64,000 nt of DNA, from NCBI GenBank assembly GCA_037178675.1, contig JAYMGJ010000025.1, forward strand, positions 1-64,000, given 5' to 3'. Positions within the stretch are counted from its first letter, which is position 1. Each line of letters begins with the position of its first letter. A model generated the notes under the pieces. It was not told the DNA's origin and ran no database searches. It was given only the letters and a program-made list of their open reading frames with translations. The position numbers and the translations under genes are program-made. Origin of the DNA: Scleroderma bovista (lineage: Eukaryota > Basidiomycota > Agaricomycetes > Boletales > Sclerodermataceae). Shown one piece after another: positions 46,805 to 58,557 of the stretch.

Positions 46805-48876
46805 ATGTCTAGTAAGTGCGATCAGTCTTTGCCATCCCGATTTGAGTATTCAGACCGTGGACTGGAAGATGCCCAGTTTCTTGCGAACCCTTCCACAACA
46901 GGAATTCAGACACGTCTACTGGCCATTCTTGTGCTATTCGTGGTCTCTCTCTTTGGTGCGTCCCATCGATCACACAGTCTAATAGGTGGCTCACAGCGAG
47001 ATCACAGCTTCGTTTCTCCCCACGCTCTCGAAACACGTCTCTTATCTGCGAATACCTCGCATCGTGTTCTTCATTGGCAAGCATTTTGGGACAGGTGCGT
47101 GCGCCGTGATGAGCCCACACTCATAATGACATCACCTAACCCCTCTCACAGGTGTCATATTAGCAACTGCGTTCGCGCATCTCCTGCAGGACGCTTTCGA
47201 CGCACTCAGAGACCCTGTCGTCCTCGCAAGGTGGAAAATAGGGCGCCACACGGGGCTGATCATGTACGTCCCCGGGGATCGTATCCCATGAGAACACGCT
47301 GACGCCTTCTCAACTAGACTCGCATCTCTCCTATCCATCTTTCTTGTCGAATGTATGTTCACTCCTATCTTCCCGTTGCACCGCTGACCCATGCGCTTGC
47401 ACTAGACATCTCCACATCGTACGTGGACTGTCTCCAATCGTACAGCTCTCCATCCAGCACGCCCCCACGCGACCCCTCGCCCGACAGTGATGAACCAAGG
47501 TCTTCCACAGCACCAAAGATCGCTGATGGCACCGATCCGGAGCGACAGCCCTTACTGAGCATCGGAAACGGGCATACATACGTGCATAAAGACTGTCATC
47601 ACCACTGCGAAGGGCACGACCATAGACAGGACCAGCATGCACCACATAGCCATCATCAACATACACCACATAGCCATCATCAGCATACGCCCTTCTACGG
47701 CACAACCCATACCCACCCACAGGACCATGCACGCATACGCACCACGTCGGCCACCAGCGCACACCATGCCAATCACGACCACCACGCCCACCGCGACACG
47801 GATGCTAGCGGTGGGAACAACTTGCACGGAGGAGCTGTCATCCTCGAGGGCCACCACCGACACGAACCACGCACGGCCCACTCCGCCCACCATGATCGCG
47901 GGCCACGGTTACCATCGCTGTATGGAGAAGACGAGCCTGGCAGACGGGTGGTGGTCAATGGCGGGTGTGCGCACGGTCGAGATGGGGATCGGCATGTTGA
48001 CCATAGTCACCATGGCCATCATGCACATGGGCACGGGCATGGACTGGCGGGAGCTGTGTATGGTGACGCCGAAAAGGAAGTCAGGGTTGGAAAGAAGAGG
48101 CAAATCATCGGGATACTCGTACGCTTCTTTCCCCCTCGTCGCCCATCGACAAGTTGTTACTGACGCATATATGCAGGTGCTACAACTGGGCATCATGATC
48201 CACTCGCTCGTCATCGGACTCACGCTCGCAATCATGTCAGGATCTGAATTCGGTATGTGTCTTCTTCGCCGTTGATGATACAAAGTTCTTACCTTTTCCT
48301 CCGTGTAGCATCCCTTCTCATAGCTGTGATTTTCCACCAGCTCTTCGAAGGGCTCTCGCTCGGCATCCGAATCGCAGCTCTCCCTTCTTCCTCGTCCTAC
48401 TCTGACTGCACGCACGAAGCCGCAGCTGTATCCCACGATCCTTTGCACCTCGATTTACATCCCGACGACGCATACATCGCTCCGCACGAAAAGAATCTAT
48501 CCAAGTTCATCACCGTGCTCAAACCGACGCTAGCCTGTCTGTTCGCGATCACAACGCCTGCAGGGATCGGACTCGGCATGCTCGTCTTCAAAGCGGGAGC
48601 TGACATCGGTAAGCCCACTTCCCCCTTCCCCTACCGTGTCCATCCCAAAATACGACTGACACACACACGCGCACAAACTGGACAGCCTATATGCGTCTCA
48701 CACAGGGTCTCATGTCTGCTATATCCGCAGGCATGCTCATCTACGCTGCCTGTGTCGAGATGCTCGCTGCCGATTTCGTGATGGACCCGACGTTGTGGAG
48801 GAGCGGGTGGGTCAGGCAGACGATTGCAGTGGGGAGTCTCGTGCTTGGGGTGTGTGCGATGGGCATGATATCGTAG
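46805..48876 (+). CDS. ZIP-family zinc/iron transporter with a long histidine-rich loop, intact copy
   Basis: Join 46805-46955, 47008-47094, 47152-47263, 47318-47352, 47406-48118, 48177-48252, 48309-48608, 48686-48876; 554 aa. Helices: about 37-52 (LLAILVLFVVSLF), SYLRIPRIVFFIGKHFGTGVILATAFAHLLQDAF (helices 2 and 3), then a cytosolic loop of about 235 residues (129-365) with many HxH and HHxH motifs, helix 4 with HSLVIGLTLAI, helix 5 with HQLFEGLSLG, and three C-terminal helices (ACLFAITTPAGIGLGML, GLMSAISAGMLIYAACVEMLAADF, GSLVLGVCAMGMIS). The H and E residues of helices 4 and 5 form the ZIP metal site. It imports zinc, probably at the plasma membrane. This is the founder of the amplified units to the right. 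Confidence 0.9.
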
Positions 48877-49649
48877 TAGTATGTTTTCTTGTGAATCTTG
48901 GTACATATGTGGGATGGCTGTTGCGCCTCCCACCGCCAATGTATCAAGTATTATTCTTGCGTGAACGACGCGGTCGGGTACATAATAATCGTACACCCTT
49001 GTACTACTCCGTACTAGCCTACTTGTAGTAGCTTTACGTACTGGTTGTGAATAGATATAGTATGCACAAGAGAGCCTGAGAGGCCATAAAAGTAGTCACT
49101 GGTGATCCTACAGACGGAAAGCCAAAAACACAGGTGCTTTTCTCATTGTCTGGCGGATACAATTAGCATCGTCATCTCTCGTTGCACCACTGGCATCATA
49201 GTCGTCAGTATTGGCTAACTCGTAAGCCGTTCCCGACGGCCCTGAAATCGAAATCAGCTCAGAGTTGAATTTATAACGGTTAATCGCCTTCACACTTGAA
49301 AGAAGTGTGCGTAGACGAACGCTGTGGGTGGTTGCCCAAACTTGGTACTATACGAAGACACCAGACCGCCGGGTGCTCGTTCAGTTTTGTATCCACAGTT
49401 GGGAAAGCATGCTGGCCGCCAAAGTTGTCGTCATCGTGCCCCTTGCGTCAGGAATCGGCTGGCCACCTTTTAATTCACTTATACTATTGTCCAATGCAAA
49501 AGGCATATCATCGCAGACGTCGTTTTATACCACATCCAAATGATTTAGATTTTCAACGATCAAACAACAAAAACACGGCTCATATAACACATTGCATAAT
49601 CGTACATTTCAGACAAGCAGATGATCTTTGATTTCTTCCTGGAATGCAT
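48877..49649. other. ZIP 3' flank, unit 1
   Basis: Non-coding stretch repeated behind each ZIP copy (compare 54650-55190, 57180-57975, 61800-62620). No gene seen. Confidence 0.5.
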
Positions 49650-50239
49650 TTACTTGCTGATATGGAACTTCTGATCGACGGCGCCGGAGTTGTATGGCCT
49701 GAGTTCGATCTGGAACAAGGTATGAAACGACAGAACTCCGACTATAATGAAACAGTTCTTACCTGCTTGTCGGGTCCCACATCAGTCCAAGCAAGATTCG
49801 AACCCTGTAGTATAATGCTATAGAAGAGGCCAGATCAGGAAAGTCAAACAGTAGATGTCAATAACTCACTGGTATGTCCTGTTGTCGATGTTCTCGTTCA
49901 GTATCCACTGCTGGTATTGGCCATCTTTGACGTTGACCCATCTATTACTATCTTCCCGAACCCAGTTACCGCCGCCCCTATTACCAAGGCTGATCTCATA
50001 GGTGGTGGGATTGTCATGGAGCCATTTGAAGTAGAAAGCCTGGAGACATGTTTCAATTCATCGTAAGGTCAGTCGGAAAGAATTGAAAGACCTACGGTTG
50101 TCATACCACGGACCACAATATTGTCCACCTCTTTATTGTCCACACCTTGAACTTTCTGATAGCCAACATTATCGTAGTTGGGAGTCGATATATAGTGAGC
50201 ACCGTCGTTAGGATATCCTGGGTGGCGGTCGGGTGACAT
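49650..50239 (-). CDS. Small beta-trefoil-like protein, copy A
   Basis: Complement of join 49650-49709, 49763-49817, 49870-50039, 50096-50239; 142 aa, start MSPDRHPGYPNDG. Pattern: GAHYIST, VDNIVVRGMTTAFYFKWLHD, YEISLGNRGGGNWVRED, WVNVKDGQYQQWILN, GSNLAWTDVGPDKQIELRPYNS and a final QKFHISK. Short beta strands spaced by turns, an internal QQW, and a closing I-x-L-x-P plus FxI recall beta-trefoil protease inhibitors of mushrooms (MEROPS I66 type) or related lectins, but similarity is by pattern only. No signal peptide, so cytosolic. Exon phases (0, 2, 0) are identical in all four copies. A TATA-like ATAAAAG lies about 70 bases upstream. Confidence 0.65.
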
Positions 50240-50303
50240 GATGAAAAACAATGCGCAGAGTGTTGAAAGTGTTGACTCTGAGAAGTCCCTCAAAACTGAC
50301 CAT

Positions 50304-50313
50304 CCTTTTATCC
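50304..50313 (-). promoter_or_regulatory. TATA-like box of copy A
   Basis: GGATAAAAGG on the minus strand, about 70 bases before the start at 50239; the same word precedes copies B (about 55826), C (about 58625) and D (about 63272). Confidence 0.5.
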
Positions 50314-50569
50314 TCTGAACAGGCGCTTCGACAGCAGCGCTCATGTACCATTTTGGCATTATTTGCAGCTGTTGCGACTTGCAAGGGAACACGAGAACTG
50401 AATCAGATGAGCCCTAGCCTGCCAGCATGCTGGCTTGTTCGGTTGGTTCTGACAAAGTTCTGTAATTTCCGTACGGGTGTAGCTTGAAGGGTATATCCTG
50501 TACGAATCCGGTTAAAGCACAACTTGGGGGATGAACGTAAAGGGGCTATGTCATTAGTTTACGGCCATG

Positions 50570-50880
50570 AAGTCAGACAAGAATGACCCAACGATGTTGA
50601 ATTACAGTCATCATGGTGTGCCACTTTTGTGACCAAGTATCATGTGGATGAAACACACCAGGGTCTCCTTTTCCTAAGTGTTTCTGGACGATGGACAGAT
50701 TTGGAACACAAGAATTTACCGGCAGTTTGTAAAGCATGATGGATGGGATCCGAACAAACACAACTGAGATCTTATGTAACTTACTCCACTCTTTGGAATT
50801 GCTGAATAGGGGGAAATGATTTCTCACTGCTAGTACCGACCTGGAGCTCCAATTACTATAATTGGCACGGGGTCTAGGTA
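50570..50880 (-). other. Conserved block with a possible second small gene, unit 1
   Basis: On the minus strand this block contains LSIVQKHLGKGDPGVFHPHD (about 50705-50640), preceded by GT/AG-bounded short pieces and PVPIIVIGAP (about 50875-50845). The clearest version is in unit 2 (56235-56120), where the frame reads VPVNSCVHDLTIVQKHLG, continues GDPGALHPHDTWSQEWRR and stops. It may be a small multi-exon gene; I cannot build a full model. Confidence 0.35.
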
Positions 50881-52200
50881 GCTTTTTGTCTAAGAAGGTT
50901 CAGCAGTACGTACCTGCGTGCGATGTACTATGTAGAAGTTCTTTATGTAGAAAAGTACAACGTTTGCCTGCCAGGCACGTGTGGTATTTACGAGTGGTGG
51001 AACCGAAGTGTGTGGTGTTAAGATATCGGGCGGCGATTATCAGCGCAGTGTTACAGGGGTGAGGATTAGATCGCGCAGATCTGAGACTACTCAGACTAGA
51101 GACGCTAGATGGTGGGACGAAGATTCTTCTGTGTATGTAAGCCAATATGATATCATACGTATTATATATAAGCAGGAAACCTACATTTCCGTGTTGGGTA
51201 TGCCTTTGCTCTTCTGGCTGTTGGCTGACTGGTTTCTGCAGTGTGCCCACTGCCAATGAAGGCGACTCGGACTTGCTCTCGTTCGCTGAGGGGCGAGTTG
51301 CATGAGCGCCGCGATATGACCCAATTGTACGACTGTATATGCGTTACTACGTAACCGATTCTGGTGTAATAGCTATTTAGTGCCACCCACTTTCGTAGTA
51401 CCTCATATGCAATCGATTGCCATTCTCTTTGCAAGATCCCTACCATGAATTTCAGGCCAGAGCGTGATTTTGCAGTACATCCTGTCCACAACGAAAGGAC
51501 AAACTTACTGAACCTCGGGCCACGGCAACCACGATGATAATAATAGAAGTCTGGATTGTGGATCGTTGAGGCCTGATGTCAGGAGAATGCACGTTAGTTC
51601 GAGGTATCATTCTGTCGCTGTCAAAGTCATAATGGCACTTCTCCTCCTTGACTCCCGCGCATACACACTCACATCGGAATGAGTAGAATGCCATCGACAG
51701 CATCCACCACTACGAATGTGTAATTGTGCACATCCCATATTCGTTCCACGGAGCCATTGTGCTCAAACCTGTACACAGGGACGGTGGCCTGTCAGACGAG
51801 CTGCTTAGGAATATGTAGTACGGATATGGGCACAATATGTCTCTGTCTCTGAGCCGACGAAGTGGGAGGTAACGAGTGAAGGGCTGAGATGCGGGATAGG
51901 CATGAGCATGTTTATGAAGTTGATTCGATAGTTGCGAAGCGCAGGTTTCAGATTCAGCCGCGTTCATTAATCGTAATGCACATTCGGGCCAGGAGTGGGT
52001 AATCCCCCCTAAGCAGACCAAAGACTCGAAGGAAGAAAGCTGCATCGTCTCTGATGCCGAAAAGCCACGCGCTACTCTTGTGCCCTTATCATCGCCATCA
52101 GTTGTCCGCACTGCCATACATAACCAACTAACCTGATTGTACTACACATATTGCCACCAATTCATTCAGAGGTACTATGGATACCATCTACAGTTGATGA
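50881..52200. other. Unit 1 right flank
   Basis: Minus-strand pieces near 51750-51660 read ERIWDVHNYTFVVVDAVDGILL, and unit 3 has the counterpart near 59575-59510 (ERTWDEHSYTYGGVDAIDGIL), so an exon of an unidentified gene family is repeated here. No complete model. Confidence 0.35.
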
Positions 52201-52204
52201 TCAT

Positions 52205-52640
52205 GGTCGAGATTGACAAGCACTTGTGCAGCATGCGCTTGATCCACGTAAAAGCCTTTCTTCAAAGGGAGCAATTGATTAGACAGGGAAAATGAGTTGA
52301 CCGTCGAGCCAAAGTGCTCAAGTTCGGTGATGACGAACTAACGGAGTACGCGATCATATCCCTTGGGTGGATCGAGAAAGAAGTGGATTATAATGAGGTA
52401 GTCAGCTCGCGAAGGCCAGCGCGATGGCTATCGAAAGATCCTCCAGAGCTGCGAGCAGGCGAAGAAGGACGGGTACGAGTGGTTGTGGGTCGACACTTGC
52501 TGTATCGACAAGCGAATGCTGCCGCCGCAGTGTGGATGTGGGTCACGCTCGGTTTGGACAAAGATTCTCGGCGTCTGGCGTACGCGTACGCGTTGGGCGA
52601 CGGACATGATACTGCTGCGAGCAACCAGCTTCTGGGGACC
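52205..52640 (+). pseudogene. Second HET-domain fragment
   Basis: Starts MRLIHVKAFLQREQLIRQGK, hits TGA (52295), then VDRRAKVLKFGDDELTEYAIIS, GWIEKEVDYNEV, and out of frame QKILQSCEQAKKDGYEWLWVDTCCIDKR. Same family as the fragment at 35150, ended by the joined ZIP unit 2 at about 52690. Stop and frameshift make it non-functional. Confidence 0.75.
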
Positions 52641-52689
52641 TTGGACACTGCCAATAGCGAATATAGTTGGGCACCAGCGGTACTCTCCT

Positions 52690-54655
52690 CGCCTCTCTTC
52701 CTATTTACCGATTTCGTTCGTCGTCCTTTCCGTTCAGTCCTGGTGACTTCTCGTAAGTGTGACCAGTCTCTGACATCCCGACTTGAGTATCGTGGAGTGG
52801 AAGATGACCACACCATACAAGCCCATTCCACAGCGGGAATTCAGACACGACTACCGGCCATTCTTGTCGTATTGTCTCCCTCTTTCAAGTGCGTCCCATC
52901 GAGCACACAGCCTAGGTAGCTGACAGGGAGATGACAACTTCGTCTCTCCCCACGTTCTCGAAACACGTCTCTTGCTTGCGTACACCTCGGATCATGTTCT
53001 TTATTGGCAAGCATTTTGGAACGGGTGCGTGAAGGCCCATGCTCATAATGACATCACCTAACCCCTCTCACACATCTACTGCAGGACGTTTTCGACGCAC
53101 TCAGAGACCCCGTCGTCCTCACAAGATGGAAAATAGGCCGTCACACGGGGCTGATTATGTACGTCCCTTGGGATCGTATCCGATGAGAACACGCTGACTC
53201 CTTCTAAATTAGACTTGCATCTCTTTTATCTATCCTTCTTGTCGAGTGTATGTTCACCACGATAATCCTTTAGCATCGCTAACCTATGCGCTTGCACTAG
53301 ACATCTCCACATCTTACGTGGACTGTCTCCAATTGTACAGCTCTCCATCGAGCACGCCCCCACGCGACCCCTCACCCGACAGTGATGAACCAAGGTCTTC
53401 CCAGGACACAGCACCAAATATCGCTGATGGCACCGATCCGGAGCGGCAGCCCTTACTGAGCACCCGAAACGGGCATACCGGCAAGCAAGGTCATACGCAT
53501 ACATTCGTGCATAGAGACTGTTCACCACTGCGAAGGGCACCAACATAGAGAGGACCCCCCATAGCCATCATCAGCATACATCTTTCTACGGCACAACCCA
53601 TACCCACCCACAGGACCATGTACGCATGTCAGCCACCAGCATACACCACGCCCACTGCGACAGACGCTAGTGGAGGCGGCAACAACCCAATGGAGGAGCT
53701 GTCATTTTTGAGGGCCACCACCGACACGAACCATGCACGGCCCACTCTGCACACCACGATCGCGGGCCACGGTTGCCATCGCTGTATGGAGAAGACGGGG
53801 GATCGGCATGTTGACCATGGCCATGGTCACATGGCAGGGTATGCACGGCGAGGGGAATTGTGTATGGTGATGCCGAAAAGGAAGTTAGGGTTGGAAAGAA
53901 GAGGCAGATCATCGGGATACTCGTACGCTTTTTTCCCCCTCGTCGTCATCGTCAGGTTGACGCTGATGCATATATGCAGGTGCTACAACTAGGCGTCATG
54001 GTTCACTCGCTCGTTATCGGACTCACTCGAAATCATGTCCGGATCTGAATTCGGTATGTGTCTTTTTCGTCGCTGATAGAAAGTTTTTACCTTTAGCTCT
54101 GTGCAACATCCCTTCTTATAGCTGTGATTTTCCACCAACTCTTCGAAGGCCTCTCGCTCGTCATCCGAATCGCAGCTCTCCCTTCTTCCTCGTCCTACTC
54201 TTCCTGCGCGCACGAAGCCGCCTTACACCCCGACTCATCTTCGCACCTCGATTTGCATCCCGACGATGCATACATCGCTCCGCACGAAAAGAATCTATCA
54301 AAGTTCATCGCCGTGCTCAAACCGACGCTGGCCTGTCTGTTCGCGGCTACTACGTCTGCAGGGATCGGACTCGGCATGCTCGTCTTCAAAGCGGGAGCTG
54401 ACATCGGTAAGCCCACTTCCCCTTCCACAACTCACTCACACGCACAAACTGGACAGCCTATATGCGTCTGACACAGGGCCACATGTCTGCTATATCCGCA
54501 GGCATGCTGATTTATGCTGCCTGTGTCGAGCTGCTTGCTGCCTGATTTCGTGATGAACCCGACGTTGTGGAGGAGTGGGGGGGGGTCAGGCAGGTGACTG
54601 CGGTGGGGAGTCTCGTGCTTGGGGTGTGTGCGATGGGGGATATCGTAGGTGGTTT
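52690..54655 (+). pseudogene. ZIP transporter copy 2, broken
   Basis: Follows the intact gene from its 5' flank to its last exon, but the start codon is lost (ACTTCTCGTAAG for ATGTCTAGTAAG, about 52748), the helix 2-3 exon boundary with VILATAFAH is deleted near 53070, the His-rich loop is shortened with frameshifts, helix 4 has a base deletion (CTCACTCGAAATC near 54025), and the final exon shifts at CTTGCTGCCTGA (about 54540). Several clearly disabling lesions. Confidence 0.85.
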
Positions 54656-55193
54656 ACTACGTTTTCTTGTGAATCTTGGTATATATGTGGGATGGCTGTT
54701 GCGCCTCCCACCGCCAATGTATCAAGTATTATTCTTGCGTGAACGACGCACTAGTCGGATGCATAAAAATGGTTGCGATAACCGTACATCCTTTAAGTAC
54801 TACTCCATACTAGCCTACTTGTAGTAAATAGCTGTACGTACTCGCTGTGAGTACTAAGATCGTGATGGAGAGGAGAGGCCATAAGTGCAAGTAGTAGTGA
54901 CTGGTTGCCCAAACTTGGTACTATACCGGTGCTCTTTCAGTTTTGCATCCACAGTTGGGAAAGCATGCTGACCGCCAAAGTCATCGTCGTCACGCCCCTT
55001 GGGTCAGGAATCGGCCACCTCGTAATTCACTTACTATTGACCAATGCACAAGACATACTATCAGCGAAGTCGTCGTTTTATACCACATCCAGATGTTTTA
55101 AATTTTCAATGATAAATGACAAAAGCACCTCGGCTCATACAACATATTGAGTGGTCGTACATTAGATGATCTTGATTTCTTCCTGGGATGCAT
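54656..55193. other. ZIP 3' flank, unit 2
   Basis: Repeated non-coding sequence; no gene. Confidence 0.5.
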
Positions 55194-55756
55194 TTAAACG
55201 TCAATATGGAACTGCTGCTTGGTGTTGTTGGAGTTGTGCGTAGTAAGTTGGATCTGGAACAAGGTATGAAACGACAGGACCCCGACTATGATGAAACAGT
55301 TCTTACCTGCTTGTTGTCTCCCATATCAGTCCAAACAAGATTCGTACCCGGGAGTCCAATGCTATAGGAGAGGCCAGATCAGGAACAGTTAAACAGTAGA
55401 TGTCAATAATTCACTTGTATGTCCCATTGGGGTTCTTGTTGAGTACCCACTGCTGGTATTTTCCATCTTTGGCATTGACCCATTTGTTGTTATCTTGCCG
55501 AACCCATTTACCGCCGCCAAGGCTGATCTCATAGGTGCAGGGCTTGTCATGGAGCCATGTAAGGTAGAAAGGCTGGAGACACGTTTCAATTCATTGTAAG
55601 GTCAGTCGGAAAGAATTGAAGACCTACGGTGAACTGATCATTGACCACAATATTGACCACACCGGGAACTTGCTGATCGCCAACCCATCTGTAGATGGCT
55701 GTCGATATATAGTGAACACCGTTGTCGGGATATCCTGGGCAGCCATAGGGTGACAT
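55194..55756 (-). CDS. Small beta-trefoil-like protein, copy B
   Basis: Complement of join 55194-55253, 55307-55361, 55415-55572, 55628-55756; 133 aa. It keeps GVHYIST, VNIVVND, PFYLTWLHD, YEISLGG, WVNAKDGKYQQWVLN, NGTYNIGLPGTNLVWTDMG, QIQLTTHNS and a final QQFHIDV. Exon sizes change only by whole codons against copy A, and no stop or frameshift is present although the linked ZIP copy is dead. Likely a working paralogue with the same unknown role. Confidence 0.62.
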
Positions 55757-56620
55757 GATGAGAAACACAATGCGCGGAGTGTTGAAAGTGTTGACTCTGA
55801 GGAGTCCCTCAAAACTGACCATCCTTTTATCCTCTGAACAGGCGCTTCGACAGCAGCGCTAATGTACCATTTTGACATTATTTGCACCTGTTGCGACTTG
55901 CAAGGGAACACAGGAACTGAATCAGATGAGCGCATGGCTTGTTTGATTGGTTCTGACAAAGTTCAGTATGTATGTAGTAATTTTCGTACGGGTGTAACAA
56001 GGGCATATTTTTTACGGGTCTGGTTAAAGCACAATGGGATGAGCATATCTGAGGTAAAGGGGTTATGTCATTAGTTTACGGCCATGAAGTCAGACCAGCA
56101 ACGATGTTGAATACTTTACCGTCGCCACTCCTGTGACCAAGTATCATGTGGATGCAATGCACCAGGGTCTCCTTTTCCTAAATGCTTCTGGACGATGGTC
56201 AGATCATGAACACAAGAATTCACCGGCACTGTAAAGCATGATGAATGGGATCCAAACAGAAACGTTGAACTGAGTAACTTACTTCATTCTTTGGAATTGC
56301 TGATTAGGGGAAAATGGTTTCCTATGGTTTCTCAATGCGAGTACCGACCTGGAGCTCCAATTACTATAATTGGCACGGGGTCTAGCCTGGTCTAGCCCTG
56401 GTAACTTATTGTCTGGTAAGGTTCAGTAGTAAGCACCTTGCGTGCAGTGCACTACATAGAAGTTCTTTAGAAAAGTACATACAACGTTTGGCTGGGCAGG
56501 GGTCGCATCTACAGGTGGTGGAACCGAAGTGTGCGGTGTTAAGATCTCGGGCGACGATTATCGGCGCAGCGTTCAATACAGGTGAGGATTAGATCACGCG
56601 GATAGAGTACTCGGACCTAC
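55757..56620. other. Unit 2 right flank with the conserved block
   Basis: Contains the promoter of copy B and the repeat block at 56085-56400, including the clearest version of the possible second small gene (minus strand 56235-56120). Confidence 0.4.
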
Positions 56621-56639
56621 ATTTGACCGGTATTGCAAA

Positions 56640-57043
56640 ATGACACAGAGATGTAAGACACTCCGCTCCAGCTTCGTCCATCGCTCCGTTCGGTGGTGCA
56701 CGACCTGCTGTGGTTGGGCTGGGGCGAGGCAGGTGGAGCCGCTGGGGTGGGCGGGATACCTGCTCGCCGGAAGTCGTGCACCGTGGACTTTGAAGGAGGG
56801 CGAAAGGACTGAGCCAAACCATCATGTATTATTTACGGACACAAGTGACTAAGGCAATTACAGGGTATGGAGGGTACCCGCTGAAACCTCTCATCAAGAA
56901 AATCGAAAAGAAGGATGTGAAAAGACACCGCTCAGCACTACACAGGTTAATTCACACGCTGGGGGTGCACCCCCAGCACAACGAAACCATCCTGCCACTC
57001 GCCGTTAAACCGGGCACGTCTCCACCGTTCAACACGTCTATTT
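56640..57043 (+). mobile_element. LINE-like reverse-transcriptase gene scrap
   Basis: The frame near 56920-57040 reads KRHRSALHRLIHTLGVHP, then PLAVKPGTSPPFNTSI, the usual linker between reverse transcriptase and RNase H in basidiomycete LINE elements (xRRHRSPLHxLxH ... PPFxTxI). About 400 bases, G/C-richer than the neighbourhood, absent from the other units. It joins directly to ZIP unit 3 sequence at about 57045. Confidence 0.45.
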
Positions 57044-57185
57044 CGGTCGATCTACGCTGCCTGTGTCGAGATGCTCGCTGCTGATTTCGTGATGGAACCG
57101 ACATTGTGGAGGAGTGGGTCAGGCAGGCAATTGCGGTGGGGAGTCTCGTGCTTGGGGTGTGTGCGATGGGGGTGATATCGTAGGT
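57044..57185 (+). pseudogene. ZIP transporter copy 3, only the last exon
   Basis: Starts inside the last exon (ATCTACGCTGCCTGTGTCGAG) and runs to its end with a deletion after GGAGTGGG. All upstream exons are missing, replaced by the LINE-like scrap. Confidence 0.8.
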
Positions 57186-57978
57186 GGTGACTACGTATTC
57201 TTGCGAGTCTTAGTACATACGTGGGATGGCTGTTCAATGCGTCAGATAGCAGTAGCCCACTGCTGTGAACGTCTCGAATGTTATTCTTGCGTGAACGACG
57301 CAGTCGGGTACATAAAAATGGTTGCGATAATCGTACATATATCCTTGTACTACTATAAGCACAACGAGAGCCTGAGAGGCCATAAGTCCAAGTAGAGGCT
57401 GACTGGTGATGGTGATCCTTTATTGCAACCCACAAACGGAAAGCCAAAACACCAGGTGCTTCCGTCGTCTGGCGGATACGGTCGGCATCGTCATCTGTCA
57501 TTGCACCACTAGGGCATCACAGTCATCTAGTTGCTGACCATGGGGTCGTAAGCCGTTCCCGACGGCCTGAATCAGCTCAGAGTTGAATTTATAACTATTA
57601 ATCGCCCTCACACTTGAAGCTAGTAGCAAGGAGTGCGAAAAGATGGATGCTGTGGTTGCTCAAACTTGGTAAGACTTGATTTGACAATACGAGGAAATTA
57701 GACCAGTGCTCGTTCAGTTTCGCATCCACGGTTGGGAAAGCATGCTGACCGCCAAAGTTGTCGTTGTCGTGCCCCTTGGTTCAGGAATCGCCTACCTTGT
57801 AATTCACTTACTATTATCCAATGCACAAGGCATATCAGCGAAGTCATCATTTATACGACACCTAAATGGTTTAGATTCTCAACGACAAATGACAAAAACA
57901 CCTCGGTTGATACAACACATTGCCTAATCGTACATCTCAGAGGAGCAGATACGCCCTAGATTTCTTCCTGTGATGCAT
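57186..57978. other. ZIP 3' flank, unit 3
   Basis: Repeated non-coding sequence; no gene. Confidence 0.5.
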
Positions 57979-58557
57979 TTAATTGATATGGAACCGCTGC
58001 TTGGCGTCGTTGGAATTGTATGGCTTAAGTTGGATCTGGAATAAGGTATGAAACGACAGGACCCCAACTATGATGAAACAGTTCTTACCTGGTTGTGAAC
58101 AGGGCCATTTGGTTCCATATCAGTCCAAACAAGATTCGTACCAGGGAGTGCAATGCTATAGGGGAGGGCAGATCAGAAACAGTCAAACAGTAGATGTCAA
58201 TAACTCACGTGTATGTGCCGTTGGCGACCTCGTTGAGTACCCACTGCTGGTATAGACCATTTCTGACATTGACCCATTTATCAACATCTTCCCGAACCCA
58301 GTTAACGCCGCCCTTATTGCCAAGGCTGATCTCATAGGTGCAGCCTGTGGGATTCTTATTGAGCCATCTGAAGTAGAAAGGCTGGAGACATGTTTCACTT
58401 CATCGTAAGGTCATTCGGAAAGAATTGAAAGACCTACGGTTATCCGATTATTGACCACAATGTTGTCCACACCGGGGGCTTTCTGATCGCCAACCCAATG
58501 GCCGTTGACCGATATATAGTGAACGCCGTTGGTGGGATATCCTGGGTCGAGTTCCAT
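57979..58557 (-). CDS. Small beta-trefoil-like protein, copy C
   Basis: Complement of join 57979-58035, 58089-58155, 58209-58381, 58438-58557; 138 aa, start MELDPGYPTNGVHYIS. It keeps GHWVGDQK, VDNIVVNNRITPFYFRWLN, TYEISLGNKGG, WVNVRNGLYQQWVLN, NGTYTIALPGTNLVWTDMEP, QIQLKPYNS and QRFHIN. The third exon is 12 nt longer than in A and B, in frame. It is fully open. The start shifted from MSP to MEL through a small deletion yet stays in frame. Confidence 0.63.

Noticed and set aside
47637..48275. Long plus-strand frame full of His/Met/Thr words as its own gene
   Set aside because: It is a shifted reading of the His-rich ZIP loop; the correct frame joins the transmembrane exons.
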